Below, piece by piece: positions 54,673 through 63,582 of a stretch of DNA of 64,000 nt. How positions within the stretch are numbered: position 1 is the stretch's first letter; each line of letters opens with the position of its first letter. The notes beneath the pieces are model-generated. The model did no database searches. It was not told the origin of the DNA and saw only the letters and a program-made list of their open reading frames with translations. Both the position numbers and the translations under genes were made by a program. The DNA is taken from NCBI RefSeq assembly GCF_002563895.1, contig NZ_PDJB01000001.1:6121501-6185500 (forward strand), given 5' to 3'. This stretch comes from Pseudomonas lurida. GTDB taxonomy: Bacteria; Pseudomonadota; Gammaproteobacteria; Pseudomonadales; Pseudomonadaceae.

Positions 54673-56958
54673 TTAAAGCGACGAGTATTTCTTGCGCAGA
54701 CGCTGACGGATCAGCTCGGCGAGGGTGTTCATGATGAAGGTAAACAACAGCAGCACCAGCGCCGAGAGGAACAGCACGCGGTAGTGACTGCCGCCCACTT
54801 CCGACTCGGGCATTTCCACCGCGACGTTGGCTGCGAGCGTGCGCAGGCCTTCGAACAGGTTCATCTCCATCACCGGGGTATTACCGGTGGCCATCAACAC
54901 GATCATGGTCTCGCCGACAGCACGGCCCATGCCGATCATCAACGCCGAGAAGATGCCCGGGCTGGCGGTGAGAATGACCACGCGGGTCATGGTCTGCCAC
55001 GGCGTGGCACCCAGCGCCAGGGAGCCCAGGGTCAGGCCGCGCGGTACGCTGAACACGGCGTCTTCGGCGATGGAGTAGATGTTCGGGATCACCGCGAACC
55101 CCATGGCCAGGCCGACGACCAAGGCGTTGCGCTGGTCGTAGGTGATGCCCAGGTCGTGGGAGATCCACATGCGCATATCGCCGCCGAAGAACCAGGTTTC
55201 CAGGTACGGGCTCATGTACAGCGAGAGCCAGCCCACAAACAGAATCACCGGGATCAGGATCGCGCTTTCCCAGCCATCGGGAACCCGCAGGCGGATGGAC
55301 TCAGGCAGGCGACTGAAGATGAAGCCAGCCACCAGGATACCAATCGGCAACAGCATCAACAGACTGAAAATGCCCGGTAGATGCCCTTCCACATACGGCG
55401 CCAGGAACAGGCCGGCGAAGAAGCCGAGGATCACCGTCGGCATGGCTTCCATCAATTCGATCACCGGCTTGACCTTGCGGCGCAGGCTCGGGGCCATGAA
55501 GTAGGCGGTGTAGATCGCTGCGGCAACGGCCAGTGGCGCGGCCAGCAGCATGGCGTAGAACGCGGCCTTCAAGGTGCCGAAGGTCAGCGGGGCCAGGCTC
55601 ATCTTGGGTTCGAAGTCGGTATTGGCGGCGGTCGATTGCCAGACGTACTTGGGCTCGTCGTAGTTTTCGTACCAGACCTTGCTCCACAACGCACTCCAGG
55701 ACACTTCCGGGTGCGGGTTGTCGAGCATCAACGGTTGCAGCTTGCCGCCGGCTTCGACGATCACACGGTTAGCCCGTGGCGACATGCCGTACACGCCCTG
55801 GCCGTCGACCACCGGGTCCACCAGCAGGGTGCGGTGGGCGGTGCTGTGGAACACGCCGAATTTGCCGGAAGCGTCGAGGGCGGTGAAGCCTTTGCGGCGC
55901 TCTTCGGCGGAGATCTCCACGATAGGCGTGGTGCCCATCTGGAAGGTGCGGATCTGCTTGAAGCGCTGCTCGCCATCCGGGTCGCGGGCCATGAACCATT
56001 GGGCCAGGCCGCCCTTGGAGTTACCGATGATCAGCGAGATACCGCCCACCAGCTGCGTGCTGGCGGTGACCTCGGCATTGCCGTCTTCCAGCAGTTTGTA
56101 GCGACCATTGAGACTCTTGTCGCGCAGGCTGAACACATCGGCAAGGGCACGGCCGTTGATCACATACAACCATTGCTGGCGTGGGTCGATGAAAATCGCC
56201 TTCACTGGCTCGGTCATCTGCGGCAGCTCGATACGCTTCTGCTCGCTGGTGACTTCGCCGGTCATCATGTTTTCTTCGCGGCTCAGGGACAGCACGTTCA
56301 AGTACGAACCGGCGGAACCTGCAATGACCAGGGAAGAATCCGTGGCGTTGAGGGCCACATGCTCCAGTGGCCGACCGGCGTCGTCCAGCACGATCGGCGT
56401 TTCGCCGTAAGGGTATTCGATCGCGGGAGTAATGGTTTTCTTGCCGTCCGGGTAGGACACCTTATAGGTGTGGCGGAATACCAGGGTCTGGCCATTGGAC
56501 AGACCGAGGATCACCAGCGGGCTACCGGGCTGGTCTTCACCGATCGAGACAACGCGGGTGCCCGCTGGCAGTGGCAGGTCTACACGCTTGAGTTCAGCAC
56601 CGGTCTCGACGTTAAAGAACAGCGCCTGGCCCTTGTCGGAAACCCGCATGGCCACTTGGTTCTGTTCTTCGAGGGAGATCATCAGCGGCTTGCCGGCGTC
56701 CTGGATCCAGGCCGGGGTCAGGGCGTCTTCCTTGGTCAATGAAGCGCCCTGGAACAGCGGCGCGACCACATAAGCCAGGAAGAAGAAGATCAGGGTGATG
56801 GCGCCAAGGACGGCGAGACCGCCGACCAGCACGTACCAACGGGTCAGGCGATCCTTGAGCGCGCGAATGCGGCGCTTGCGTTGCAGCTCAGGCGTATTGA
56901 AATCAATGCGCTTGGGGGGAGAAGTCGTCGTCATGGTGGAATTGGCCAGATCATTCAT
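54673..56958 (-). CDS. pstC: PstC, phosphate ABC transporter permease, extended form
   Basis: 761 residues, versus about 320 in enteric PstC. After the first membrane helix (near 43-68) comes a large periplasmic beta-rich region (about 70-430) that reads like a propeller of repeated strands. The permease core follows with GLTLGSLALGATPWQTMTRV as the EAA loop. ATG at 56958 is my working start; a later ATG at 56934 also fits, and the promoter geometry (see Pho box at 56981) favours a short or absent leader. Confidence 0.92.
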   Translation of the reverse strand: MNDLANSTMTTTSPPKRIDFNTPELQRKRRIRALKDRLTRWYVLVGGLAVLGAITLIFFFLAYVVAPLFQGASLTKEDALTPAWIQDAGKPLMISLEEQNQVAMRVSDKGQALFFNVETGAELKRVDLPLPAGTRVVSIGEDQPGSPLVILGLSNGQTLVFRHTYKVSYPDGKKTITPAIEYPYGETPIVLDDAGRPLEHVALNATDSSLVIAGSAGSYLNVLSLSREENMMTGEVTSEQKRIELPQMTEPVKAIFIDPRQQWLYVINGRALADVFSLRDKSLNGRYKLLEDGNAEVTASTQLVGGISLIIGNSKGGLAQWFMARDPDGEQRFKQIRTFQMGTTPIVEISAEERRKGFTALDASGKFGVFHSTAHRTLLVDPVVDGQGVYGMSPRANRVIVEAGGKLQPLMLDNPHPEVSWSALWSKVWYENYDEPKYVWQSTAANTDFEPKMSLAPLTFGTLKAAFYAMLLAAPLAVAAAIYTAYFMAPSLRRKVKPVIELMEAMPTVILGFFAGLFLAPYVEGHLPGIFSLLMLLPIGILVAGFIFSRLPESIRLRVPDGWESAILIPVILFVGWLSLYMSPYLETWFFGGDMRMWISHDLGITYDQRNALVVGLAMGFAVIPNIYSIAEDAVFSVPRGLTLGSLALGATPWQTMTRVVILTASPGIFSALMIGMGRAVGETMIVLMATGNTPVMEMNLFEGLRTLAANVAVEMPESEVGGSHYRVLFLSALVLLLFTFIMNTLAELIRQRLRKKYSSL

Positions 56959-56980
56959 GCGCACACCCTAGCGATCCTGT

Positions 56981-56998
56981 ATGACAGAAAGATGACAG
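56981..56998 (-). promoter_or_regulatory. near-consensus Pho box upstream of pstC
   Basis: On the minus strand CTGTCAT-CTTT-CTGTCAT, both repeats identical and consensus. It ends only 22 bp before the pstC ATG at 56958. TAGGGT ten bp downstream would be the -10. It provides a second PhoB-controlled promoter inside the pst cluster. Confidence 0.88.
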
Positions 56999-57058
56999 TG
57001 CAGTGACGCAACAAATCCGCCGCGAAGCAAAGCTGGCAGCGGACTAGAAAATTCGGAT

Positions 57059-57082
57059 GCGGGACCGGTAGGCCGGCCCCGC
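57059..57082 (-). terminator. hairpin between pstS and pstC
   Basis: GCGGG-A-CCGG / CCGG-C-CCCGC stem with one mismatch and a 4-nt loop, just past the pstS stop. On the minus strand it is followed a few bases later by AATTTTC. Such attenuators keep the binding protein at higher level than the permeases. Confidence 0.6.
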
Positions 57083-57090
57083 AGAGGCAA

Positions 57091-58077
57091 TCAGTTGCCT
57101 TCTTTCAGACCCAGGTCAGCCAGGGCCTTGGCGGCGACTTTGGCTGGCAGGGGGATGTAGCCGTCTTTCACCACAACTTCCTGGCCCTGTTTGGACAGAA
57201 CCAGTTTCACGAACTCGGCTTCCAGCGGGGCCAGAGGCTTGTTCGGGGCTTTGTTGACGTACACGTAGAGGAAGCGCGACAGCGGGTACTTGCCGTTCAG
57301 GGCGTTTTCTTCGGTGTCTTCGATGAAGTCAGTGCTGCCTTTCTTGGCCAGGGCCACTGTCTTCACGCTGGCGGTCTTGTAGCCGATGCCCGAGTAACCG
57401 ATGCCGTTCAGCGAGGAGCTGATCGACTGCACGACCGAAGCCGAGCCAGGTTGTTCGTTCACGTTTGGCTTGTAATCGCCTTTGCACAGGGCTTCTTCCT
57501 TGAAGTAGCCGTAAGTGCCGGATACCGAGTTACGACCGAACAGTTGCACCGGCTTGTTGGCCAGGTCGCCAGTCACACCCAGGTCACCCCAGGTTTTCAC
57601 GTCAGCTTTGCCACCGCACAGACGTGTCGAGGAGAAGATCGCGTCGACTTGTTCCATGGTCAGGTGCTGGATCGGGTTGTCCTTGTGCACGAACACAGCC
57701 AGGGCATCCACGGCGACCGGGATAGCGGTTGGCTTGTAGCCGTACTTCTGCTCGAAGGCCGCCAGTTCGGTGTCCTTCATCTTGCGGCTCATCGGGCCCA
57801 GGTTGGAGGTGCCTTCAGTCAGCGCGGGTGGCGCGGTAGCGGAGCCGGCAGCTTGAATCTGGATGTTGACGTTCGGGTATTCCTTTTTGTAACCCTCAGC
57901 CCACAGGGTCATCAGGTTAGCCAGGGTATCGGAACCGACGCTGGACAAGTTGCCCGACACACCAGTGGTCTTAACGTAAGCCGGAATTGCCGGGTCAACA
58001 CCAGCGGCCACCGCGTTGGCGGTCGCAACGCCAGCAGCGACAAAAGTCATTGCCGCCATCAAACGTTTCAGTTTCAT
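57091..58077 (-). CDS. pstS: PstS, periplasmic phosphate-binding protein
   Basis: 328 residues with a signal peptide ([26 protein letters not shown] in two parts: [16 protein letters not shown] then VATANAVAA). Phosphate-contacting loops are visible as [20 protein letters not shown], and [13 protein letters not shown]. It delivers phosphate to PstCAB. It is preceded by a Pho box. Confidence 0.96.
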   Translation of the reverse strand: MKLKRLMAAMTFVAAGVATANAVAAGVDPAIPAYVKTTGVSGNLSSVGSDTLANLMTLWAEGYKKEYPNVNIQIQAAGSATAPPALTEGTSNLGPMSRKMKDTELAAFEQKYGYKPTAIPVAVDALAVFVHKDNPIQHLTMEQVDAIFSSTRLCGGKADVKTWGDLGVTGDLANKPVQLFGRNSVSGTYGYFKEEALCKGDYKPNVNEQPGSASVVQSISSSLNGIGYSGIGYKTASVKTVALAKKGSTDFIEDTEENALNGKYPLSRFLYVYVNKAPNKPLAPLEAEFVKLVLSKQGQEVVVKDGYIPLPAKVAAKALADLGLKEGN

Positions 58078-58144
58078 GCCTTGCTCCTAGCAGATAGGGA
58101 TAGTTGGATCGGGGCCAAGTATCGGGAGGCCGTGTGAACACTCT

Positions 58145-58162
58145 ATGTCTGCAATGTGACAG
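58145..58162 (-). promoter_or_regulatory. Pho box upstream of pstS
   Basis: On the minus strand CTGTCAC-ATTG-CAGACAT: the first repeat is consensus, the second keeps the C--ACAT part. It lies 67 bp before the pstS start. PhoB activation of pstS is well established in the genus. Confidence 0.7.
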
Positions 58163-58267
58163 TTAGATGAAAGGCCACTATTGGGAGCGAAGGCGTATGA
58201 GGAGCGAAACAGTGAATACACAGAAGGGGCGAGGTAGCTTGCTTGCGCCGGGCCGCGAAACGGCCCC

Positions 58268-58291
58268 AAAAAAGGGACTGCCACGCAGTCC
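58268..58291 (-). terminator. rho-independent terminator of the MFS gene
   Basis: On the minus strand GGACTGC-GTG-GCAGTCC is followed by CTTTTTTGG. It lies 41 bp past the MFS stop. A second GC hairpin (GGGCCGCGAAACGGCCC) adjoins it. Confidence 0.9.
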
Positions 58292-58332
58292 AACGCGAGC
58301 AAGCTCAATCGCCACCGGGGATCGGGCGGGTT

Positions 58333-59622
58333 TCAGCGTCCGCGCTTCCACAGATAGCCACCCACCAACAGGCCCATCACACACAGGGCAGCCACGTAGT
58401 AAGACGGCCCCATCGGGCTTTCCTTCATCAGCAGCGACACCGCCAACGGCGTCAGTCCCCCGAATATGGCGTAGGCCACGTTATAGGAGAACGACAACCC
58501 GCTGAAACGCACCACCGGTGGGAAAGCCTTGACCATGACGTAAGGCACTACGCCGATGGTGCCGACGAACAGACCGGTCAACGTGTACAGCGGGAACAGC
58601 CAGTCCGGGTGAGCGATCAGGCTGTGATACAGCGTCCAGGAGGTTGCCAGCAACAGCGTGCAACCAACGATCAGCACGCGGCCGGCACCGAAGCGGTCCG
58701 CCAGGGCGCCCGAGGCAATGCAGCCCAGGCTCAAGGCGACGATGGCCAGGCTGTTGGCCTGCAGCGCGACGGTCGCGCTGAAGTGATAAACCGTCTGCAG
58801 CACAGTCGGGGTCATCAGGATGACGACGACGATACCCGCCGACAGCAGCCAGGTCAGCAGCATCGACAGCACGATGGCGCCCCGGTGATCACGCAATACC
58901 GCGCGCAACGGCAGCTCGGCGGCCAGTGTCTTGCGTTGCTGCATCTCGGCGAAGATCGGCGTTTCATGCAGCCAGCGGCGCAGGTAGACCGACAGCAGGC
59001 CGAACACGCCACCGAGCAGGAACGGGATACGCCAGGCGTAATCCGAGACCTGCTCCGGGCTGTAAATCGTATTGATCGCGGTGGCCACCAGCGAGCCCAG
59101 CAGGATCCCGGCGGTCAGGCCGCTGGTCAGGGTGCCGCAGGCATAGCCGATATGGCGGGGCGGTACGTGCTCGGAGACGAACACCCAGGCGCCAGGTACT
59201 TCGCCGCCAATCGCCGCGCCCTGGATGATGCGCATCAGCAGCAACAGGACCGGCGCCCACAGGCCGATCTGCGCGTAGGTCGGCAGCAGGCCCATGATCA
59301 GGGTCGGCACGGCCATCATGAAGATGCTGAGGGTGAACATCTTCTTGCGGCCCAGCAGGTCACCGAAGTGCGCCATGATGATGCCGCCCAGGGGGCGGGC
59401 GAGGTAACCGGCGGCGAAGATGCCGAAGGTCTGCATCATGCGCAGCCATTCGGGCATGTCCACGGGGAAGAAGAGTTTTCCGACCACGGTGGCGAAAAAC
59501 ACGAAAATGATGAAGTCATAAAACTCCAGCGCCCCGCCCAAGGCAGACAGCGACAGGGTTTTGTAGTCGTTGCGGGTCAGCGGGCGCGACGGTTGCGCAC
59601 TGCTTGCGGGCACGGAGGACAT
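58333..59622 (-). CDS. MFS transporter of the metabolite:H+ symporter type
   Basis: 429 residues, about 12 membrane helices. GALEFYDFIIFVFFATVVGK near the start, GYLARPLGGIIMAHFGDLLG with the A-type motif and RIIQGAAIGGEVPGAWVFV fit the MHS subfamily (ProP, ShiA, citrate transporters). Substrate unknown; an organic acid or osmolyte is plausible. ATG at 59622 has AGAAGCC upstream and gives a polar start (MSSVPASSAQPS). Single gene with its own terminator. Confidence 0.87.
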   Translation of the reverse strand: MSSVPASSAQPSRPLTRNDYKTLSLSALGGALEFYDFIIFVFFATVVGKLFFPVDMPEWLRMMQTFGIFAAGYLARPLGGIIMAHFGDLLGRKKMFTLSIFMMAVPTLIMGLLPTYAQIGLWAPVLLLLMRIIQGAAIGGEVPGAWVFVSEHVPPRHIGYACGTLTSGLTAGILLGSLVATAINTIYSPEQVSDYAWRIPFLLGGVFGLLSVYLRRWLHETPIFAEMQQRKTLAAELPLRAVLRDHRGAIVLSMLLTWLLSAGIVVVILMTPTVLQTVYHFSATVALQANSLAIVALSLGCIASGALADRFGAGRVLIVGCTLLLATSWTLYHSLIAHPDWLFPLYTLTGLFVGTIGVVPYVMVKAFPPVVRFSGLSFSYNVAYAIFGGLTPLAVSLLMKESPMGPSYYVAALCVMGLLVGGYLWKRGR

Positions 59623-60078
59623 GGCAAGGCTTCTCTTATAGTAATCAGGAGGGCAAGCGGGACTTGCGGCAGGTTTGGCAAGATAGCAAATCGCTAGAAA
59701 AAGCACAGCGTTGAGCGAATAACAGTTCAAAGCGATGAAATATTCCCCATTCCTGCTCTTTAACGGCGCCCAGAAGCACAGTTGCCGGAAAAAGCCGCGA
59801 TACAGCCGCTAATTGCCGACCAAATGAGCGCCCAGAGGTCGTCGTGGCGCCAGGGTCTCGATATACTCGGCCCCTGCGAGCGCAAGACCCCCAGTCTTGA
59901 GGGGCTGCTGTGCCAAAACGTCGTTGGGCGCCATCCAGCCGATTTGGCAGAGTTTCCCTTTAGTACGCCTTACGAGAAATGCATCACGCGGTGTATGTTG
60001 GTGCTGAAACGTTTTTTTCGAAGACGGCTATCCACTTGAAATACCCATGAAGCGTTACGGGTCAGAGGCACCCTCGGC
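59623..60078. promoter_or_regulatory. 456-bp intergenic region between MFS and thioesterase genes
   Basis: A divergent non-coding stretch. It holds a candidate -10 box TATACT at 59862-59867 for a rightward transcript, then about 210 nt of leader with possible hairpins (ACCCCC-AGTCTTGA-GGGG at about 59888, and GCCAAA / TTTGGC at about 59912-59950). A short T-rich run CGTTTTTTTCG lies near 60010. An 85-codon open frame at 59782-60039 shows no protein-like features. No known RNA family was recognised. Confidence 0.45.
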
Positions 60079-60483
60079 ATGATCGAACTCGAACAAGAAG
60101 ATCCTATCCCGCAAGGCGATCTCGCCCTGCAAATCACCGCACTCCCGCGTGAAACCAACGGTTTCGGCGACATCTTCGGCGGCTGGCTGGTCGCGCAGAT
60201 GGACCTGGCTGGCACCGCAATGGCCAGTAAAGTTGCAGGCGGTCGAGTGGCCACTGTCGCCATTGATCGCATGGCGTTCCTGGTGCCGGTCGCCGTGGGC
60301 GCGCAACTGTCCTTCTATACCCAGGCCCTGGAGATCGGCCGTAGCTCGATCCAGATGATGGTCGAGGTGTGGAGCGATGACCCGCTGTCCAGCGAATGGC
60401 GCAAGGTTACCGAGGCGGTATTCGTGTTCGTCGCCATCGATGGCAGCGGTCGTACGCGTTCGGTTCCGTCGCGCGCGCGTTAA
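60079..60483 (+). CDS. acyl-CoA thioesterase, YciA-like hotdog fold
   Basis: 134 residues. NGFGDIFGGWLVAQMDLAGT carries the catalytic Asn/Asp and the hotdog helix typical of YciA/ACOT proteins. VATVAIDRMAFLVPVAVGAQ forms the next strands. It hydrolyses acyl-CoA esters in the cytoplasm; the chain preference is not readable. A long leader lies upstream. Confidence 0.87.
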   Translation: MIELEQEDPIPQGDLALQITALPRETNGFGDIFGGWLVAQMDLAGTAMASKVAGGRVATVAIDRMAFLVPVAVGAQLSFYTQALEIGRSSIQMMVEVWSDDPLSSEWRKVTEAVFVFVAIDGSGRTRSVPSRAR

Positions 60484-60541
60484 ACCTCACCGGGTTTTAA
60501 CGGTCAATTGCCCCATTGCCTGCCATTGAGAGTGCTTTGTT

Positions 60542-61441
60542 ATGCCGACGCCCCACGTTGAAACCGTGAAAATCGACGAGCTGGATTGCTGGCGCATCCG
60601 CCACAACGGCGCCGAGCTGATGGTGGCCCAACAGGGCGCGCATATCTTCAGTTACCAGCGCGCCGGCGAGCAGCCGCTGATCTGGCCGAACCCTCAAGCG
60701 GTGTTCAAACAGGGCAAGGGCATTCGTACCGGCGTACCGGTGTGCTGGCCGTGGTTTGGCGTATTCGACCGCAACCCGCAGAGCGTGAAGGCGATGCGCC
60801 AGAGCGAGCAACCAGCCGGCGCCCACGGTTTTGTGCGTACCGCGCTGTGGGAATTGGCCGCGAGCGAGTGTGAAGGCGACGCGTTGCGCGTGGACCTGGT
60901 GCTGCCGGTACCGGCAGGCGGCTTTCCGGGCTGGCCCCATCAGGTCGACCTGAAGCTGAGCGTGTTGCTGGACGACCAGTTGCATATCCACCTGACCAGC
61001 CACAACCGTGGCACTGACACCGTGACCCTCAGCCAGGCGCTGCACACCTACTTTGCCGTGAGCGATGTGCGCAAGGTGCAGGTCGAGGGCCTGGACGGGC
61101 TGGCGTATATCGATACCGCCGACGGCTGGGCCGTGAAGAATCAGTCCGGCCTGCTGCACTTCACCGCCGAGACCGATCGCATCTACCTCGACACACCGCC
61201 CCAACTGGCTATCGTCGACAACGACTGGCAGCGTCGCATCCAGCTCACTGCCGAGGGCTCGACGTCGACAGTGATCTGGAACCCCTGGACTGAACGCGCG
61301 AAGGCGTTCGACGACATGGCTGACGATGGTTGGACCGGCATGCTGTGCATCGAAACGGCGAACGTGCTGGACGATGTGGTCAGCCTGGCGCCCGGTGAAC
61401 GTCACACCTTGGGCGTGAGCATCACCGGTATCGCCTTGTAG
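60542..61441 (+). CDS. D-hexose-6-phosphate mutarotase (YeaD-like)
   Basis: 299 residues of the aldose-1-epimerase superfamily. IRTGVPVCWPWFG, AHGFVRTALWEL with a conserved His, QALHTYFAVSDV with a second His, and WNPWTERAKAFDDM match the YeaD group. It interconverts alpha and beta forms of glucose-6-phosphate and similar sugars. Single gene between thioesterase and a REP hairpin. Confidence 0.9.
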   Translation: MPTPHVETVKIDELDCWRIRHNGAELMVAQQGAHIFSYQRAGEQPLIWPNPQAVFKQGKGIRTGVPVCWPWFGVFDRNPQSVKAMRQSEQPAGAHGFVRTALWELAASECEGDALRVDLVLPVPAGGFPGWPHQVDLKLSVLLDDQLHIHLTSHNRGTDTVTLSQALHTYFAVSDVRKVQVEGLDGLAYIDTADGWAVKNQSGLLHFTAETDRIYLDTPPQLAIVDNDWQRRIQLTAEGSTSTVIWNPWTERAKAFDDMADDGWTGMLCIETANVLDDVVSLAPGERHTLGVSITGIAL

Positions 61442-61456
61442 AAACGCCGATCAAAA

Positions 61457-61501
61457 TGTGAGACCTGGCTTGCCTGCGTCGCAGGCAAGCCAGCGCCCAC
61501 A
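61457..61501. repeat. compact REP hairpin
   Basis: CTGGCTTGCCTGC-GTC-GCAGGCAAGCCAG is a perfect 13-bp stem with a 3-nt loop, flanked by TGTGAGAC and GCGCCCACA. It is a REPIN with its spacer almost fully deleted. It sits between convergent genes. Confidence 0.88.
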
Positions 61502-61518
61502 TGGGTAAGTGTTGGGCC

Positions 61519-62055
61519 TTAGAGATCTGACTCCTTCACCACCCGCACTTTCCCCGCATCCAGCGCATAAGCGGCGTCCGCCAGATCATTATTCACTTTC
61601 TCCACCTTCAACGTGCCCGTCACCCACAGCGGTGTGTAGATGTCATCCAGCTTCAGCCCCTTGGGATAGCGCACCAGTACCAACTGGTTAGGCGGCGGAG
61701 GCGGCACGTGGATGCAGGCGCCTGGGTACGGCACCAGGAAAAACAACGTGCTGCGGCCCTTGCCGTCGGTTTCCAGCGGCACCGGATAGCCGCCGATGCG
61801 GATGTCCTTGCCATTCATGGCGGCCACGGTCTTGGTCGAATACATCACCGCCGGCAAGCCCTTGCTCTGCTTCAGGCCACCCTTGTCGGTGAACGTACCT
61901 TGGGCTTCGGGGGAGTTGTGGTCGATCTCGGGCATGGCTTCGAGGGCTTTTTGATCCGACAACGGCATCAGGTCAAGCCAGTCGGTTTCCGGCAGTTCGC
62001 CGGCATGGGCCAGGCCAGAGCCCAGCAATAAGAGCGTAAACAGAAGACGGCGCAT
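61519..62055 (-). CDS. DUF3299 secreted protein
   Basis: 178 residues. A signal peptide ends at AHAGELPETDW. The conserved DUF3299 core follows: WLDLMPLSDQKALEAMPEID, IGGYPVPLE, FFLVPYPGACIHVPPPPPNQ and the strand region WVTGTLKVEKVNNDLADAAY. This family is periplasmic and often linked to ABC-type exporters, but its role is unknown. ATG at 62055 begins the signal peptide. Confidence 0.85.
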   Translation of the reverse strand: MRRLLFTLLLLGSGLAHAGELPETDWLDLMPLSDQKALEAMPEIDHNSPEAQGTFTDKGGLKQSKGLPAVMYSTKTVAAMNGKDIRIGGYPVPLETDGKGRSTLFFLVPYPGACIHVPPPPPNQLVLVRYPKGLKLDDIYTPLWVTGTLKVEKVNNDLADAAYALDAGKVRVVKESDL

Positions 62056-62086
62056 GGAGGGGCTCGACAAGGTTAACAGTGTCGGC

Positions 62087-62092
62087 ATTCTA
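62087..62092 (-). promoter_or_regulatory. candidate -10 box for the DUF3299 gene
   Basis: TAGAAT on the minus strand, 31 bp before the ATG at 62055. It follows a 10-bp GC-rich stem (CCCTCTGCGC / GCGCAGGGGG) that overlaps the -35 area, so the hairpin may be the 3' end of the upstream GlsB transcript. Confidence 0.4.
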
Positions 62093-62133
62093 GCCCCCTG
62101 CGCCTGCGCAGCGCAGAGGGCCGTGACGCTAAA

Positions 62134-62379
62134 TCATTTTTTTCGCAGCAGACCGTAGATCACCAACAGCACGATGGCGCCGATCAGCGCGCCGAGGAAA
62201 CCTGCGCCTTGACCTGCCTGGTAGATGCCCAAGGCCTGACCACCGTAGGTGGCCACCAGGGAACCTGCGATACCCAGCAGGATGGTCATGATCCAGCCCA
62301 TGCTGTCGTCGCCGGGCTTGAGGAAACGCGCGAGCAGACCGACGATCAAGCCGATAAAGATGGTTCCGATGATACCCAT
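62134..62379 (-). CDS. GlsB/YeaQ/YmgE family stress-response membrane protein
   Basis: 81 residues, three membrane helices: MGIIGTIFIGLIVGLLARFL, MGWIMTILLGIAGSLVATYG, and FLGALIGAIVLLVIYGLLRKK as GALIGAIVLLVIYGLL. Glycine-rich pattern of the transglycosylase-associated protein family; function unclear but stress-linked in several bacteria. AGAGGGA precedes ATG 62379. It is the only small membrane gene in the region. Confidence 0.92.
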   Translation of the reverse strand: MGIIGTIFIGLIVGLLARFLKPGDDSMGWIMTILLGIAGSLVATYGGQALGIYQAGQGAGFLGALIGAIVLLVIYGLLRKK

Positions 62380-62485
62380 GGCATTTCCCTCTGATTGAAT
62401 GTGAGTCATGGCAAAGCCTAGTCAGGCTTTGCCATCCTGCAATCAGAGAGACGGCGGCAACCAATGGTTCCCGCCGATCCGAGGC

Positions 62486-63571
62486 TTATTGCTCGGCGAT
62501 CAGCGCCTCGACCTTGAGGATCTGCGCCTCGAGGGTCGCACGATCCTTGCAACGCAGGTTGGCGTGGCCGACTTTGCGCCCGGCCTTGAAGGCCTTGCCG
62601 TAGTGATGCAGATGGCAATCGTCGATGGCGATGACCTTTTCCACTGGCGGTACAACACCGATGAAATTGAGCATGGCGCTCTCACCGACCTTCGCGGTGG
62701 AGCCCAGCGGCAAGCCCGCAACCGCCCGCAGGTGGTTCTCGAACTGGCTGCACTCGGCGCCTTCGGTGGTCCAGTGCCCGGAGTTGTGCACGCGCGGGGC
62801 GATTTCGTTGGCCTTGAGGCCACCGTCGACTTCAAAGAACTCGAACGCCATCACGCCGACGTAGTCCAGTTGCTTGAGCACACGGCTGGAATAGTCTTCG
62901 GCCAGGGCTTGCAGCGGGTGGTCGGTGCTGGCCACGGACAGCTTGAGGATGCCGCTGTCGTGAGTGTTGTGCACCAACGGGTAGAAGCGGGTTTCACCAT
63001 CACGGGCGCGCACGGCAATCAGCGAGACCTCGCCGGTGAACGGCACGAAGCCTTCCAGCAGGCAAGCGACACTGCCCAGCTCGGCGAAGGTGCCGACCAC
63101 ATCGGCTTCGGTGCGCAGGACTTTCTGGCCCTTGCCGTCGTAACCCAGGGTGCGGGTTTTCAGCACGGCCGGCAGGCCGATGCTGGCGACGGCAGCGTCC
63201 AAGTCTGCCTGGGACTGGATATCGGCGAAGGCCGGGGTCGGGATGCCCAAGTCCTTGAACATGCTCTTCTCGAACCAGCGGTCGCGGGCAATGCGCAGGG
63301 CTTCGGCGCTCGGGTACACCGGCACGAACTGCGACAGGAACGCCACGGTCTCGGCCGGGACGCTTTCGAACTCGAAGGTCACCAGGTCGACTTCATCGGC
63401 CAGCTGGCGCAGGTGGTCCGGATCGCTGTAGTCAGCGCGCAGATGTTCACCCAGGGCGGCCGCACAGGCGTCCGGCGCCGGGTCCAGGAAAGCGAAGTTC
63501 ATCCCCAGCGGGGTGCCCGCCAGGGCCAGCATGCGACCCAATTGGCCGCCACCGATTACACCGATTTTCAT
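62486..63571 (-). CDS. purK: PurK, N5-carboxyaminoimidazole ribonucleotide synthase
   Basis: 361 residues. An ATP-grasp enzyme converting AIR, bicarbonate and ATP to N5-CAIR in purine synthesis. MKIGVIGGGQLGRMLALAG opens the pre-ATP-grasp fold. LKTRTLGYDGKGQ, VGVMAFEFFEVDGGLKANEI and APRVHNSGHWT are signature segments. ATG at 63571 gives the usual N-terminus. It starts 11 bp after purE ends, so the two form an operon. Confidence 0.97.
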   Translation of the reverse strand: MKIGVIGGGQLGRMLALAGTPLGMNFAFLDPAPDACAAALGEHLRADYSDPDHLRQLADEVDLVTFEFESVPAETVAFLSQFVPVYPSAEALRIARDRWFEKSMFKDLGIPTPAFADIQSQADLDAAVASIGLPAVLKTRTLGYDGKGQKVLRTEADVVGTFAELGSVACLLEGFVPFTGEVSLIAVRARDGETRFYPLVHNTHDSGILKLSVASTDHPLQALAEDYSSRVLKQLDYVGVMAFEFFEVDGGLKANEIAPRVHNSGHWTTEGAECSQFENHLRAVAGLPLGSTAKVGESAMLNFIGVVPPVEKVIAIDDCHLHHYGKAFKAGRKVGHANLRCKDRATLEAQILKVEALIAEQ

Positions 63572-63582
63572 CGTCAACAACC

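Noticed and set aside
53857..55380. A 507-codon plus-strand open frame across pstA and pstC
   Set aside because: It spans two permease genes and their junction on the opposite strand; the product has no domain signature.
58243..59697. A 484-codon plus-strand open frame opposite the MFS gene
   Set aside because: Gln/Arg/His-rich shadow translation; the minus strand encodes a clear 12-helix transporter with its own terminator.
59782..60039. An 85-codon plus-strand open frame before the thioesterase gene
   Set aside because: No ribosome site and no protein-like pattern; it covers the likely promoter and leader.
61457..61501. Possible CRISPR or attachment site from the repeated GGCTTGCC palindromes
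   Set aside because: The repeats are scattered single REP/REPIN elements tens of kilobases apart, without regular spacers or associated genes.
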